From assembly GCA_945902115.1 (NCBI GenBank), contig CAMDLY010000029.1:1-32500 (forward strand): DNA of 32,500 nucleotides, in the 5' to 3' direction. Shown in pieces: positions 24,133 to 31,345 of this stretch. Source of the stretch: Lishizhenia tianjinensis (lineage in GTDB: Bacteria > Bacteroidota > Bacteroidia > Flavobacteriales_D > Crocinitomicaceae). The notes under the pieces were generated by a model, which was given only the letters and a program-made list of their open reading frames with translations, did no database searches and had not been told where the DNA came from. A program made the position numbers and the translations under genes. The number at the start of each line of letters is the position of its first letter. The first letter of the stretch is position 1.

Positions 24133-25086
24133 TTAAAATATCTCTTTTGCAATTGCTTTAACGGAGAAAGAATTGGACATGGTGTAATAGTGAATGCAAG
24201 GAACTCCGGCGTCTTTTAATTCCTTTGACTGTTGAATCCCCCATTCTATGCCAACCTGCTCCGCGGCCTTGTTATCCTTACATTTCAGTAATTCATTAGC
24301 GAGCTCAACTGGGTAATCGATGTGAAAGAACTTTGGAAGGAAAGAAATATGGGTTAACGATTTAATAGGTTTTAATCCTGGAATAATTGGCACATTGATT
24401 CCTATATTTCTGCAAGCCTCTACGAACGCAAAATACTTTGTATTATCAAAAAACATTTGTGTCACTATATATTCTGCACCAGCATCTACCTTAGCCTTTA
24501 AATTTTGTAAATCAAAATCAAGATTCATGGCTTCAAAGTGTTTTTCCGGGTAGCCAGCTGCCCCAATACAAAAATTCGTAGGAGCCATTTGAATATCGTC
24601 CATCATGTAGCTTCCTTTGTTCATCTCTGAAACTTGTTGAATGAGCTCAACAGCAAAGCGGTGTCCATTTGGATCTGCTTTAAAGGTACTTTCTGTTTTG
24701 ATGGGATCTCCCCTCAGTGCCAAAACATTGTCAATACCTAAGAATTGAAGATCAATTAAAGCATTTTCTGTCTCGTCCCTACTAAATCCCCCGCAGATGA
24801 GGTGTGGTATGGCATCAACATCGTATTTATTCATTATCGCCGCGCAAATCCCTACGGTACCAGGTCTTTTTCTTACAGCAATTTTTTCTAATAGACCTTG
24901 GCCTCGTTCTTTATATATGTATTCCTCCCGATGATAGGTTACATTCACAAATTTCGGTTTGAATTCCATCAAAGGATCAATTCCATCGTATATTGATTGG
25001 ATACTCTTACCTTTTAATGGTGGTAGTATTTCAAACGAAAACAACGTATTTCCGTTGGCATTAGCAAGGTGTTCAGTAACTTTCAT
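24133..25086 (-). CDS. metF: 5,10-methylenetetrahydrofolate reductase
   Basis: MetF reduces 5,10-methylene-THF to 5-methyl-THF, the methyl donor for methionine synthase, using FAD in a TIM barrel. The 317-residue protein has FSFEILPPLKG with E19 (equivalent to the catalytic Glu28 of E. coli), NVTYHR, VLALRGDPIK with D127 (equivalent to Asp120, which interacts with FAD) and QMFFDN. The C-terminus carries GIEWGIQQSKEL and GVPCIHYYTMS, normal for bacterial MetF. A promoter box precedes the ATG by 5 nt. No S-box or other riboswitch fits in the 38-nt gap upstream. Confidence 0.96.
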   Translation of the reverse strand: MKVTEHLANANGNTLFSFEILPPLKGKSIQSIYDGIDPLMEFKPKFVNVTYHREEYIYKERGQGLLEKIAVRKRPGTVGICAAIMNKYDVDAIPHLICGGFSRDETENALIDLQFLGIDNVLALRGDPIKTESTFKADPNGHRFAVELIQQVSEMNKGSYMMDDIQMAPTNFCIGAAGYPEKHFEAMNLDFDLQNLKAKVDAGAEYIVTQMFFDNTKYFAFVEACRNIGINVPIIPGLKPIKSLTHISFLPKFFHIDYPVELANELLKCKDNKAAEQVGIEWGIQQSKELKDAGVPCIHYYTMSNSFSVKAIAKEIF

Positions 25087-25091
25087 TGGTG

Positions 25092-25099
25092 CAAAGATA
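25092..25099 (-). promoter_or_regulatory. -7 box 5 nt before the metF start codon
   Basis: The minus strand reads TATCTTTG, an exact TAnnTTTG match, then CACCA and ATG. A TTTG lies 15 nt upstream of it on the same strand and may be the -33 element. Confidence 0.55.
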
Positions 25100-25124
25100 A
25101 ATCAATAGTATCAACAAAAAAACA

Positions 25125-26312
25125 TTAGTTAAGTTCTTCTATTGCCTTTGAGATAATTTGTATAGCCTTATCAATTTCCTCTTCCGTAATTGTTAAAGGC
25201 GGGGATAAACGAAAACTGTAAGGATGAGATAGAAACCAAAATGTAATAACACCTTTTGCTAAGCAATTTTTCACCACTTTTTCTACTTTTTCAGCAGACT
25301 GCATGTCAAAAGCAAACATGAGTCCAATGCGCCTACAAGTAATTATTTGTGGTAATTTAATCAGGGCTTCTTCTAACTTTCTACCAAGTCGTTCTACTTC
25401 ACGGTAGTCGATGTCGTTACAGAGAACATCTAAAGCGGCAGCGGCAGCAGCGGATACAACGGGATGCCCACCGAAAGTGGTAATATGTCCCAACATAGGA
25501 GTATGTGTAAATACCGCCATTATTTTTTTAGAAGAAACAAGAGCGCCAATGGGCATTCCCCCACCCAATGCTTTACCCAACGTCAAAATATCTGGGGTGA
25601 TTCCGTAATGTTCAAAAGCAAAAAGTTTACCTGTTCGACCCATTCCACATTGAATCTCGTCAAAAATGAGTAAGGCTCCTACATCATTACATTTTTTTCT
25701 CAATGCCTGCATAAATGCCTTACTCGGAATTCTTACACCGGCATCCCCTTGAATGGGTTCGATAATTACGCAAGCACTTTTTGAAGAAATATGTTCTAGG
25801 TCTTCTTCTTCATTCCAGGTGAGAAAGCGCACATTCGGAAGTAAAGGTCGATAGGCCATTTTTTTTACTTCATTGCCGGAAATACTTAACGAACCATTGG
25901 TGCTGCCGTGATAGGAGCCCCTAAAAGAGATGATTTCAAACCTTCCAGTATAGCGTTTTGCCAGTTTTATAGCCGCCTCATTAGCCTCTGTTCCTGAATT
26001 TACAGCGTAGACGCATGATAGATTTTCTGGTAAAGCTTGGCACAGAGATTTCGCTAATTGTTGTTGAGCGTCTTGAATAAACTCCCCATACACCATTACA
26101 TGAAGGTGTTTGTCTAGTTGCTTCTTTATGGCATCAATTACTTTAGGATGTCTATGTCCGATATTATTTACTGCAACACCTGCAATCATATCTAGGTATT
26201 GTTTACCGTCCTTGTCATAGATGTAACTGCCTTCTGCACGATCGACATGCACTAGAAATGGATGTTCATTGGTCTGCCCAACGTGGTTGAGAAAAAAAAG
26301 CTCCTCTCTCAT
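25125..26312 (-). CDS. Class III pyridoxal-phosphate aminotransferase (acetylornithine/ornithine type)
   Basis: A 395-residue cytoplasmic fold-type I enzyme of the acetylornithine/ornithine/GABA aminotransferase group. The PLP lysine is K247 in LTLGKALGGG. The cofactor phosphate and ring contacts lie in NSGTEANEAA (105-114), FRGSYHG (130-136) and FDEIQCGMGRTG (D218). The N-terminal GSYIYDKDGKQYLDMIAGVAV is typical. The amino donor cannot be fixed from the sequence; no other arginine-synthesis gene is nearby, so I do not call it argD. Its ATG overlaps the stop of the phosphatase gene by 4 nt, indicating translational coupling. Confidence 0.9.
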   Translation of the reverse strand: MREELFFLNHVGQTNEHPFLVHVDRAEGSYIYDKDGKQYLDMIAGVAVNNIGHRHPKVIDAIKKQLDKHLHVMVYGEFIQDAQQQLAKSLCQALPENLSCVYAVNSGTEANEAAIKLAKRYTGRFEIISFRGSYHGSTNGSLSISGNEVKKMAYRPLLPNVRFLTWNEEEDLEHISSKSACVIIEPIQGDAGVRIPSKAFMQALRKKCNDVGALLIFDEIQCGMGRTGKLFAFEHYGITPDILTLGKALGGGMPIGALVSSKKIMAVFTHTPMLGHITTFGGHPVVSAAAAAALDVLCNDIDYREVERLGRKLEEALIKLPQIITCRRIGLMFAFDMQSAEKVEKVVKNCLAKGVITFWFLSHPYSFRLSPPLTITEEEIDKAIQIISKAIEELN

Positions 26313-27931
26313 TTCTTTAAAAGGTCTTCTAAGGGAGATCCCGTCATTGCACCCGGTCTTTGTAAGTTCATCAAATGTATTAAGGTCGGTGCTATATCGG
26401 TTATTTCACATGGGGAGAATACATCTTTCTTCTTCCAGTTTTTCCCATACCAAAGTAGCGGAACATGTGCGTCGTAATTGAAAGAAGAACCATGTGAAGT
26501 TCCTTGGTGAGCTTTTGGTGAATCTAAACTTTTAGTTAAATAACCGGGTTCTACTAAAAACACGAGATCCCCTGATCTCAAGTAATCGAATCCTTTTCTT
26601 ACCATAGATTTCCATTCATCTTCAGTTCCCCCTTCTGATGTAAGCTCTTCTTTTGTGAAAACAGATTTTACCCCTGGCCAATTTAGAAGGAGTTTTTTCA
26701 TTACTGAGACAACATCCTCGTATGATTTCTGTGATGCTTTTATTTTCTCCCTGTCGAGGTAGAAATGTTGATTTTCTTCTACTAGAATCCAATTCTCTTG
26801 TTTTCCAAACTCTTGATCGAGTGCGAGGTTTAAACTTTTCATCAACTGATCCATGTAGATGTAACCGCCGGGTAAATTTTTATCCTGCAACATCTGTGGC
26901 ACAGGAACTACCGCATGATCTGCAGTCAGAAAAACCACAAGATTTTTTTTCCCTACTTTTTTCTCCAATACATCTATGAATCTAGCTATCTCCCTATCTA
27001 GTCTATAGTACATGTCTTCAATTTCCCTTGAATAAGGTCCGAAAGCATGTCCCGCAATATCAGGGGTGGAATAAGAAATGGCTAAAAAATCGGTGCTATT
27101 TCCCTTTCCTAGGTTTTCGTTCTCTAAGGCTGTTATTGCAAGATCTGTAAGAAGGGTATTAGCAAAAGGCGAAAGTGTAAAAAGCACATTTCCACCGTTT
27201 AGACTTGGAAAATCATAAGGGAAGATCGCCTCATTTTTTCCGGTCAACACGATTTCATATGGTGATTCGTCAGGGGAGGAGTAAAGCGATTTTTCCAACA
27301 ATAATTCCCATTTTTTATTGTATGAAACTGAGTTATTCAAGGAATTAAACTCTTCCAACCAAGGGGGTAGCTGAGCCTTATAAAAAGTACTCGTGATAAA
27401 TTTTCCGGAGGAATAATCAAACCAATAAGATCCATCACTTAAGTGCCCGCCGGGTAATATTGCTCCCCTATCTTTTATGGAAAAAGAAAGTACCTTTGAG
27501 GAAGGGTTTGTCAATTTTAATTGATCTGTTATGGTATATGTTTTTAAATTCTTTGGAGAGCAATTTCCCTCGTTTGAAATCGTGCCAATACTTTTATAAT
27601 TAATATCTGCAACGCAATTAACAACCTTTTGCTGCTTTTTATCATACCAATCATTACCGATTATTCCATGATTGCTCGGTGTGGCACCTGTATATATGGA
27701 TGCATGTCCAGGGCCAGTATAGGTTGGTACATAGTTATATAAAGTGTTTCGGTAATTTACGCCCTCATTCAAAAAGCGATTAAAGCCTTTTCTAATAAAA
27801 TTTGGCTGGTAGCGATACAAATAGTCGTAGCACATTTGATCTACAACCACACCTACTATTAGTTTAGGAGTTTGTGCATAGGAGACCACAACCAAAAAAA
27901 TAAGTATAAAAGAATGAAGCATTTTTATCAT
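26309..27931 (-). CDS. PafA-type alkaline phosphatase (phosphomonoesterase), secreted
   Basis: A 540-residue AlkP-superfamily enzyme with a signal peptide (about 1-20, ending SYAQ). The metal and catalytic residues read in order as D31 (VVDQ), the T72 nucleophile (TGPGHAS), D291 and H295 (TPDIAGHA), D338 and H339 (LTADHA) and H480 (TSHGS). N93 and the pair K153/R155 in IKDRGAILPGG correspond to the residues that specialise Elizabethkingia PafA for phosphate monoesters, so I favour monoesterase over diesterase. PafA frees phosphate constitutively in Bacteroidota periplasms. The gene is first in a unit with the aminotransferase and has a weak box 4 nt before the ATG. Confidence 0.9.
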   Translation of the reverse strand: MIKMLHSFILIFLVVVSYAQTPKLIVGVVVDQMCYDYLYRYQPNFIRKGFNRFLNEGVNYRNTLYNYVPTYTGPGHASIYTGATPSNHGIIGNDWYDKKQQKVVNCVADINYKSIGTISNEGNCSPKNLKTYTITDQLKLTNPSSKVLSFSIKDRGAILPGGHLSDGSYWFDYSSGKFITSTFYKAQLPPWLEEFNSLNNSVSYNKKWELLLEKSLYSSPDESPYEIVLTGKNEAIFPYDFPSLNGGNVLFTLSPFANTLLTDLAITALENENLGKGNSTDFLAISYSTPDIAGHAFGPYSREIEDMYYRLDREIARFIDVLEKKVGKKNLVVFLTADHAVVPVPQMLQDKNLPGGYIYMDQLMKSLNLALDQEFGKQENWILVEENQHFYLDREKIKASQKSYEDVVSVMKKLLLNWPGVKSVFTKEELTSEGGTEDEWKSMVRKGFDYLRSGDLVFLVEPGYLTKSLDSPKAHQGTSHGSSFNYDAHVPLLWYGKNWKKKDVFSPCEITDIAPTLIHLMNLQRPGAMTGSPLEDLLKK

Positions 27932-27935
27932 ATGG

Positions 27936-27943
27936 TAAAATTA
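27936..27943 (-). promoter_or_regulatory. Variant -7 box before the PafA-type gene
   Basis: The minus strand reads TAATTTTA, one mismatch from TAnnTTTG, followed by CCAT and the ATG at 27929-27931 (4-nt gap). Confidence 0.3.
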
Positions 27944-27957
27944 CGAATTACCTCCTA

Positions 27958-28209
27958 ACTGATACTCATATTACAGCTTCAAGCAAATTAATTAACTATT
28001 ACGTTACGTGAAATTAATTCAAATTCGAGCAATATTCAAGAAACAAATGTTGAAGTTTCCGAGGCGAGCTCGTGTTCACCCACACTAATTGCTGAGAATC
28101 AAGCTATACCCAATAATACAGTTATGGTCAGAAAAGTGTTGGAGTAATGGAGAATCAAATAACATATTCAATAGGCCCTAAAAGTATTACCAAAAATAAA
28201 ATATACTGA
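27958..28209 (+). pseudogene. Possible decayed gene fragment in a gene-free stretch
   Basis: The 306-bp gap between the phosphatase and VWD genes holds coding-like plus-strand pieces in shifting frames and no intact gene. One frame gives TDTHITASSKLINYYVT (27958 to a stop at 28008-28010). A second, open from 27992 to a stop at 28145-28147, contains NIQETNVEVSEASSC and AENQAIPNNTVMVRK. The first frame resumes at about 28138 with MENQITYSIGPKSITKNKIY, ending in TGA at 28207-28209. IPNNT followed by ITYSIGPKSIT resembles the beta-repeat found before the C-terminus of many secreted Bacteroidota proteins (ITYRAGKSITL-like). Two frameshifts and no start suggest a relic; chance cannot be excluded. 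Confidence 0.3.
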
Positions 28210-28237
28210 AAGTCTGATTTGGATAATTTGTAAATTA

Positions 28238-29743
28238 TTAACCCTTTCCAACTTTCACACCTCCAGGTTTTACAATCCCTCCAGGTTTTACTGGACTCGA
28301 TGGTCTGGGGCTAACAGGGTTTTTTGGTGTAGGGGAAACTCGCACAGGTTTATATTCTAATTCTTTGCTTGGTTTAGGTCTATCACTCGTAGGTTTCGCA
28401 CCGTCGTTATTATTGGGATTTGCGATAGGAAGAGCATTTCCATTGCCTCCTATTTCTTTGCCTTCTGCAAAGGTATGTTGATTATTATTTAATTTGGGTC
28501 TTTCAATTTTATTGAGAATCGCACCGCTGGCAGGATTACTGGGAATTGGCATTGGATTAGGTGTAATGTTTAAATGACCCATATCAAAGATACATCCTCC
28601 TAATTCGTTGTTTGGAATGCCCATATCGAGACAACGTTGACGAGCAGATGCTTGCTGACCCGAACTTAAATCAGAAACCGTATAATGAACCCTAGGAAAG
28701 GAGCGATCAGTGAAACTCAAGGTACTTTGTCCGAAACCATAATCAAACAGCGTGTTGTTATCCGTGAGTCGCCATTCATCAGCGAAATCTTTTGCTAGGA
28801 AAGCTAAATATTCACGCTCTGCATTCTGAGCCATTTGTTGCATGGCCTGGTTTCCAAAGGATGAAAAAGCAGCATAAACTGGCATTGTTCTATTTGTATT
28901 CCTTTGGTTGAAGTCATCGTCAATTACTCCATTTGCATTACCCAACAAGCCTTCGAAAGCGCCAAGGTCACATCTAAAAACTGAAACGGATATATTTACA
29001 AATGTGTTACTCCCAATTCCTCTTTTGTCCATGACTATGCGCTCACCAGATGGCCAATTAATTATATAATTCTTACCTTCAAGCCGTATTACCCCACCTT
29101 TCGGTAGATAATATGTTCTCCCTTGCAGTTGAATAGGCTCTCCATTTAAGCGAAAAGAGTTTATATTTTCATCCGGACGTTCATCTCCGTAAAAGCACAA
29201 CCTATCGCCACCAACATTCATAGCAATTGCTGAGTTTAAAGAGAAATTCTCGCTTTGAGGGCGTTGCCTACTTTGTATTTCAAAACCATGTTTCTTAGAT
29301 TTCGCTAAGACAAACTCACCAACAGTTTGAAACGAATAAGTGGCATTATCGAAAGAAACTAAATGTGGATCACCGTAGCTTCTACCGTTTATCCATGAGC
29401 AAAAGGTATGATTAACGAGTGTATGTATTTGATTCCAACTCTGCTGTTCGGTTGATGCTGTATTCGAAGCATTTCTTAGTGCAATTTCTTGAATGTTTCT
29501 TCTTTTCGTGTCGGGTAGGAGTGAAAGCATCTCGAATGGAGTAAAGTCTTCAGGAAAGGTTCTGTCAGGAATCTCTTTATTTTCTGCATAAGCTTTTATG
29601 GAAGAGGAAAGCCATTCACCTCTTACGGCATCCCAAGAGATTAATTCATTATGAACAGGCATAAAGGCTTCAGAAAAACTTATCTGTGCTTTTGATGAGT
29701 TTAGAAATAGAAGAATTACAAAAAAGTTACCGAATTTCCACAT
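28238..29743 (-). CDS. Secreted von Willebrand factor type D-domain protein
   Basis: A 501-residue protein with a signal peptide (about 1-20, ending SSKAQ). The VWD domain spans about residues 112-285. It starts with YGDPHLVSFDNATYSFQTVG and includes FEIQSRQRP, NSAIAMNVGGDRLCFYG, NYIINWPSGE and GLLGNANGVIDDDF, the hallmark GDPH and GLxGNxNG motifs. A region with two conserved-looking cysteines follows (RQRCLDMG, GGCIFDMG; about 375-395). The last 90 residues are low-complexity, rich in P, N, K and G, ending in repeated KPGG units; no T9SS sorting domain is seen. VWD domains in animals mediate assembly and adhesion; the bacterial role is unknown. It lies 44 nt downstream of a response regulator on the same strand, without an evident promoter of its own. 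Confidence 0.83.
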   Translation of the reverse strand: MWKFGNFFVILLFLNSSKAQISFSEAFMPVHNELISWDAVRGEWLSSSIKAYAENKEIPDRTFPEDFTPFEMLSLLPDTKRRNIQEIALRNASNTASTEQQSWNQIHTLVNHTFCSWINGRSYGDPHLVSFDNATYSFQTVGEFVLAKSKKHGFEIQSRQRPQSENFSLNSAIAMNVGGDRLCFYGDERPDENINSFRLNGEPIQLQGRTYYLPKGGVIRLEGKNYIINWPSGERIVMDKRGIGSNTFVNISVSVFRCDLGAFEGLLGNANGVIDDDFNQRNTNRTMPVYAAFSSFGNQAMQQMAQNAEREYLAFLAKDFADEWRLTDNNTLFDYGFGQSTLSFTDRSFPRVHYTVSDLSSGQQASARQRCLDMGIPNNELGGCIFDMGHLNITPNPMPIPSNPASGAILNKIERPKLNNNQHTFAEGKEIGGNGNALPIANPNNNDGAKPTSDRPKPSKELEYKPVRVSPTPKNPVSPRPSSPVKPGGIVKPGGVKVGKG

Positions 29744-29787
29744 AGCATTAGTTTAGGAATGAACTTTCTTACAAATAACGTTCCAAA

Positions 29788-30456
29788 CTAGAGGCAAAAT
29801 TTGTAACCAATGCCTTTGACGGTAGTTATTTTGTCATCTCCAATTTTACCTCTCAATTTCCGAATATGAACATCAATGGTTCTGTCTCCAACGACTATAT
29901 CTGATCCCCAAACTCTTTCCAGTATGATTTCTCTCGTGAAAACCATATTGGGTTTTGACATAAGAAGTGCTAATAATTCAAATTCTTTTCTCGGTAATTG
30001 TAATTCTACACCATTTTTTTCCAGCAAATATTTCTCCCTATTTATCTTGAGATCTTCAGAAATTAATTGTGGTTTATTAGTAGTTACCTCTTTTCTTCTG
30101 AGAATAGCAGAGATTCTACTCAGTATAACCTTCGGTTTTATAGGTTTTGTTACGTAATCATCTCCTCCGGCCTCAAGCCCGGCTATTTGACTATAATCTT
30201 CACTGCGTGCCGTAAGGAAACAAATTAAGATATCTTTTAAGGTTTCATCAGATTTAAGAATCTCACAGACTTCTATGCCATCCATTCCAGGCATCATAAC
30301 ATCAAGAAGTAATAAATCTGGTTTTTGGGCATTTATTTTCTTTAAGCAATCGTGACCATCAACTGCAAGTTGCACGCTGTAACCTTCCTTTTCTAAATTG
30401 TATTTTAACAATTCTCGAATATCCTCGTCATCGTCTGCAATAAGTATTTCATACAT
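29788..30456 (-). CDS. OmpR/PhoB-family response regulator
   Basis: A 222-residue two-component regulator. The receiver domain (1-118) has the acidic pocket D8-D10, phospho-acceptor D52 (LLDVMMPGMDG), T82 and K104 (TKPIKP). The winged-helix DNA-binding domain (about 128-222) has LPRKEFELLALLMS, VFTREIILERVWG and DRTIDVHIRKLRGKIG in separate segments. All phosphorylation residues are present. No histidine kinase is adjacent. The downstream VWD gene is a candidate member of the same transcript, and the divergent gene at 30656 encodes a second regulator of the same family. It resembles the single PhoB-like regulators of flavobacteria; the signal is unknown. Confidence 0.93.
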   Translation of the reverse strand: MYEILIADDDEDIRELLKYNLEKEGYSVQLAVDGHDCLKKINAQKPDLLLLDVMMPGMDGIEVCEILKSDETLKDILICFLTARSEDYSQIAGLEAGGDDYVTKPIKPKVILSRISAILRRKEVTTNKPQLISEDLKINREKYLLEKNGVELQLPRKEFELLALLMSKPNMVFTREIILERVWGSDIVVGDRTIDVHIRKLRGKIGDDKITTVKGIGYKFCL

Positions 30457-30460
30457 ACTA

Positions 30461-30468
30461 CAAAAATA
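30461..30468 (-). promoter_or_regulatory. -7 box 4 nt before the response-regulator start codon
   Basis: The minus strand reads TATTTTTG, an exact TAnnTTTG match, then TAGT and the ATG at 30454-30456. Confidence 0.5.
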
Positions 30469-30581
30469 ATTATTTTACTTGATGAATTAAAGAACTTTTC
30501 ATGATTAACATAAATGTAAACTAGTTGAAAATAATTTATAATTAATAGTTAAAAATGAGAAAAATAATTTACCTTTACTGG

Positions 30582-30641
30582 TAGTGGTACGTTAAGTTGA
30601 TCGATCGAGCTCTGGATTTATCCAGGGCTCGTGGTTTTTTT
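30582..30641 (+). ncRNA. Candidate small RNA ending in an orphan intrinsic terminator
   Basis: No plus-strand gene precedes the terminator at 30607-30641, because the neighbour upstream is transcribed away from it. TACCTTTA at 30570-30577 is one mismatch from TAnnTTTG and would place a start near 30582, giving an RNA of about 60 nt that is mostly the terminal hairpin. The exact 5' end is a guess. It could instead be an attenuator in a leader of the 30656 regulator, though that gene has its own box just after the hairpin. Confidence 0.3.
30607..30641 (+). terminator. Strong intrinsic terminator between two divergent regulators
   Basis: A 10-bp stem joins GAGCTCTGGA (30607-30616) to TCCAGGGCTC (30621-30630) with one T-G pair and a TTTA loop. 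It is followed by GTGG and seven T (30635-30641). The T-run is only on the plus strand. Its position, with no gene to terminate, is unusual. Confidence 0.75.
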
Positions 30642-30643
30642 AT

Positions 30644-30651
30644 TACATTCG
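30644..30651 (+). promoter_or_regulatory. Variant -7 box before the second response regulator
   Basis: TACATTCG, one mismatch from TAnnTTTG, is followed by TTTC and the ATG at 30656 (4-nt gap). It starts 2 nt after the terminator T-run, so its -33 region would overlap the hairpin. Confidence 0.35.
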
Positions 30652-30655
30652 TTTC

Positions 30656-31345
30656 ATGGAAATAAAAATTTTATTAGCCGAAGATGACACCAACCTCGGA
30701 TTTGTTGTTTCTGATCACCTGAAAACAGAGGGTTACATAGTTTCCTTGTGTTCGGATGGTATTGAGGCGTTAAAAAGGTTTAATGAAGAGGTGTATCATA
30801 TGTGTATTTTAGATGTTATGATGCCAAAAAAAGACGGATTTACCTTGGCTAAGGATATAAGAACCTTACACAAAGAAATTCCAATTTTATTTTTAACTGC
30901 TAAATCTCAATTAGAGGATAAGGCTGAAGGTTTTCGCTCTGGTGGTGATGATTATTTAACAAAACCATTTAGTGTTGAGGAATTATCTTTTAGGGTAAAG
31001 GCCCTTCTCAAAAGGGTCAATTTATCCAAAGAAAGACCAGACGATATTATTTTACAAGTCGGAAATACAATGTTTGATACAGAAAACCTCTCATTGTCCT
31101 ATAAAAATAAAGTGCAATCAGTTACTAAAAAAGAAGCTCAAATATTAAAATTAATGCTTCGCCAGAGAAACCAGGTGATTCCTAGAGAGGTCATTTTAAA
31201 TGGTGTATGGGGTCAGGACGATTACTTTGTGGGAAGAAGTTTAGACGTTTTTATCACTAAGTTACGTAAGTACTTAAAAGAGGATCAAACAGTTCAAATT
31301 ACGAATATCCATGGGGTAGGTTTTAAATTATCAATTCTTTCGTAG
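30656..31345 (+). CDS. OmpR-family response regulator (RprY-like)
   Basis: A 229-residue regulator. The receiver domain (1-120) has E9, D10 and D11, phospho-acceptor D53 (ILDVMMPKKDG), T81 and K103 (LTKPF). The DNA-binding winged helix (about 130-228) contains VTKKEAQILKLMLRQ, VIPREVILNGVWG and VGRSLDVFITKLRKYLK in separate segments. It resembles RprY of Bacteroidota by overall sequence, but no kinase is adjacent. The tsaB GTG overlaps its last base, so both are on one transcript. It shares a 199-bp divergent region with the regulator at 30456. Confidence 0.93.
   Translation: MEIKILLAEDDTNLGFVVSDHLKTEGYIVSLCSDGIEALKRFNEEVYHMCILDVMMPKKDGFTLAKDIRTLHKEIPILFLTAKSQLEDKAEGFRSGGDDYLTKPFSVEELSFRVKALLKRVNLSKERPDDIILQVGNTMFDTENLSLSYKNKVQSVTKKEAQILKLMLRQRNQVIPREVILNGVWGQDDYFVGRSLDVFITKLRKYLKEDQTVQITNIHGVGFKLSILS

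Noticed and set aside
25087..25124. Riboswitch upstream of metF
   Set aside because: The gap to the aminotransferase is only 38 nt and the promoter box is 5 nt from the ATG, leaving no leader to fold.
27951..27955. GGAGG on the minus strand upstream of the PafA-type gene, looking like a Shine-Dalgarno site
   Set aside because: It lies about 20 nt before the ATG and upstream of the promoter-like box, so it would not be in the mRNA. Other starts here lack such sites.
28253..28293. Tandem CCAGGTTTTAC direct repeats
   Set aside because: They encode the KPGG repeats at the C-terminus of the VWD protein and are explained as low-complexity coding sequence.
30600..30607. GATCGATC-type palindrome near the orphan terminator
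   Set aside because: A short self-complementary tract next to the hairpin; too common a sequence to support an operator alone.
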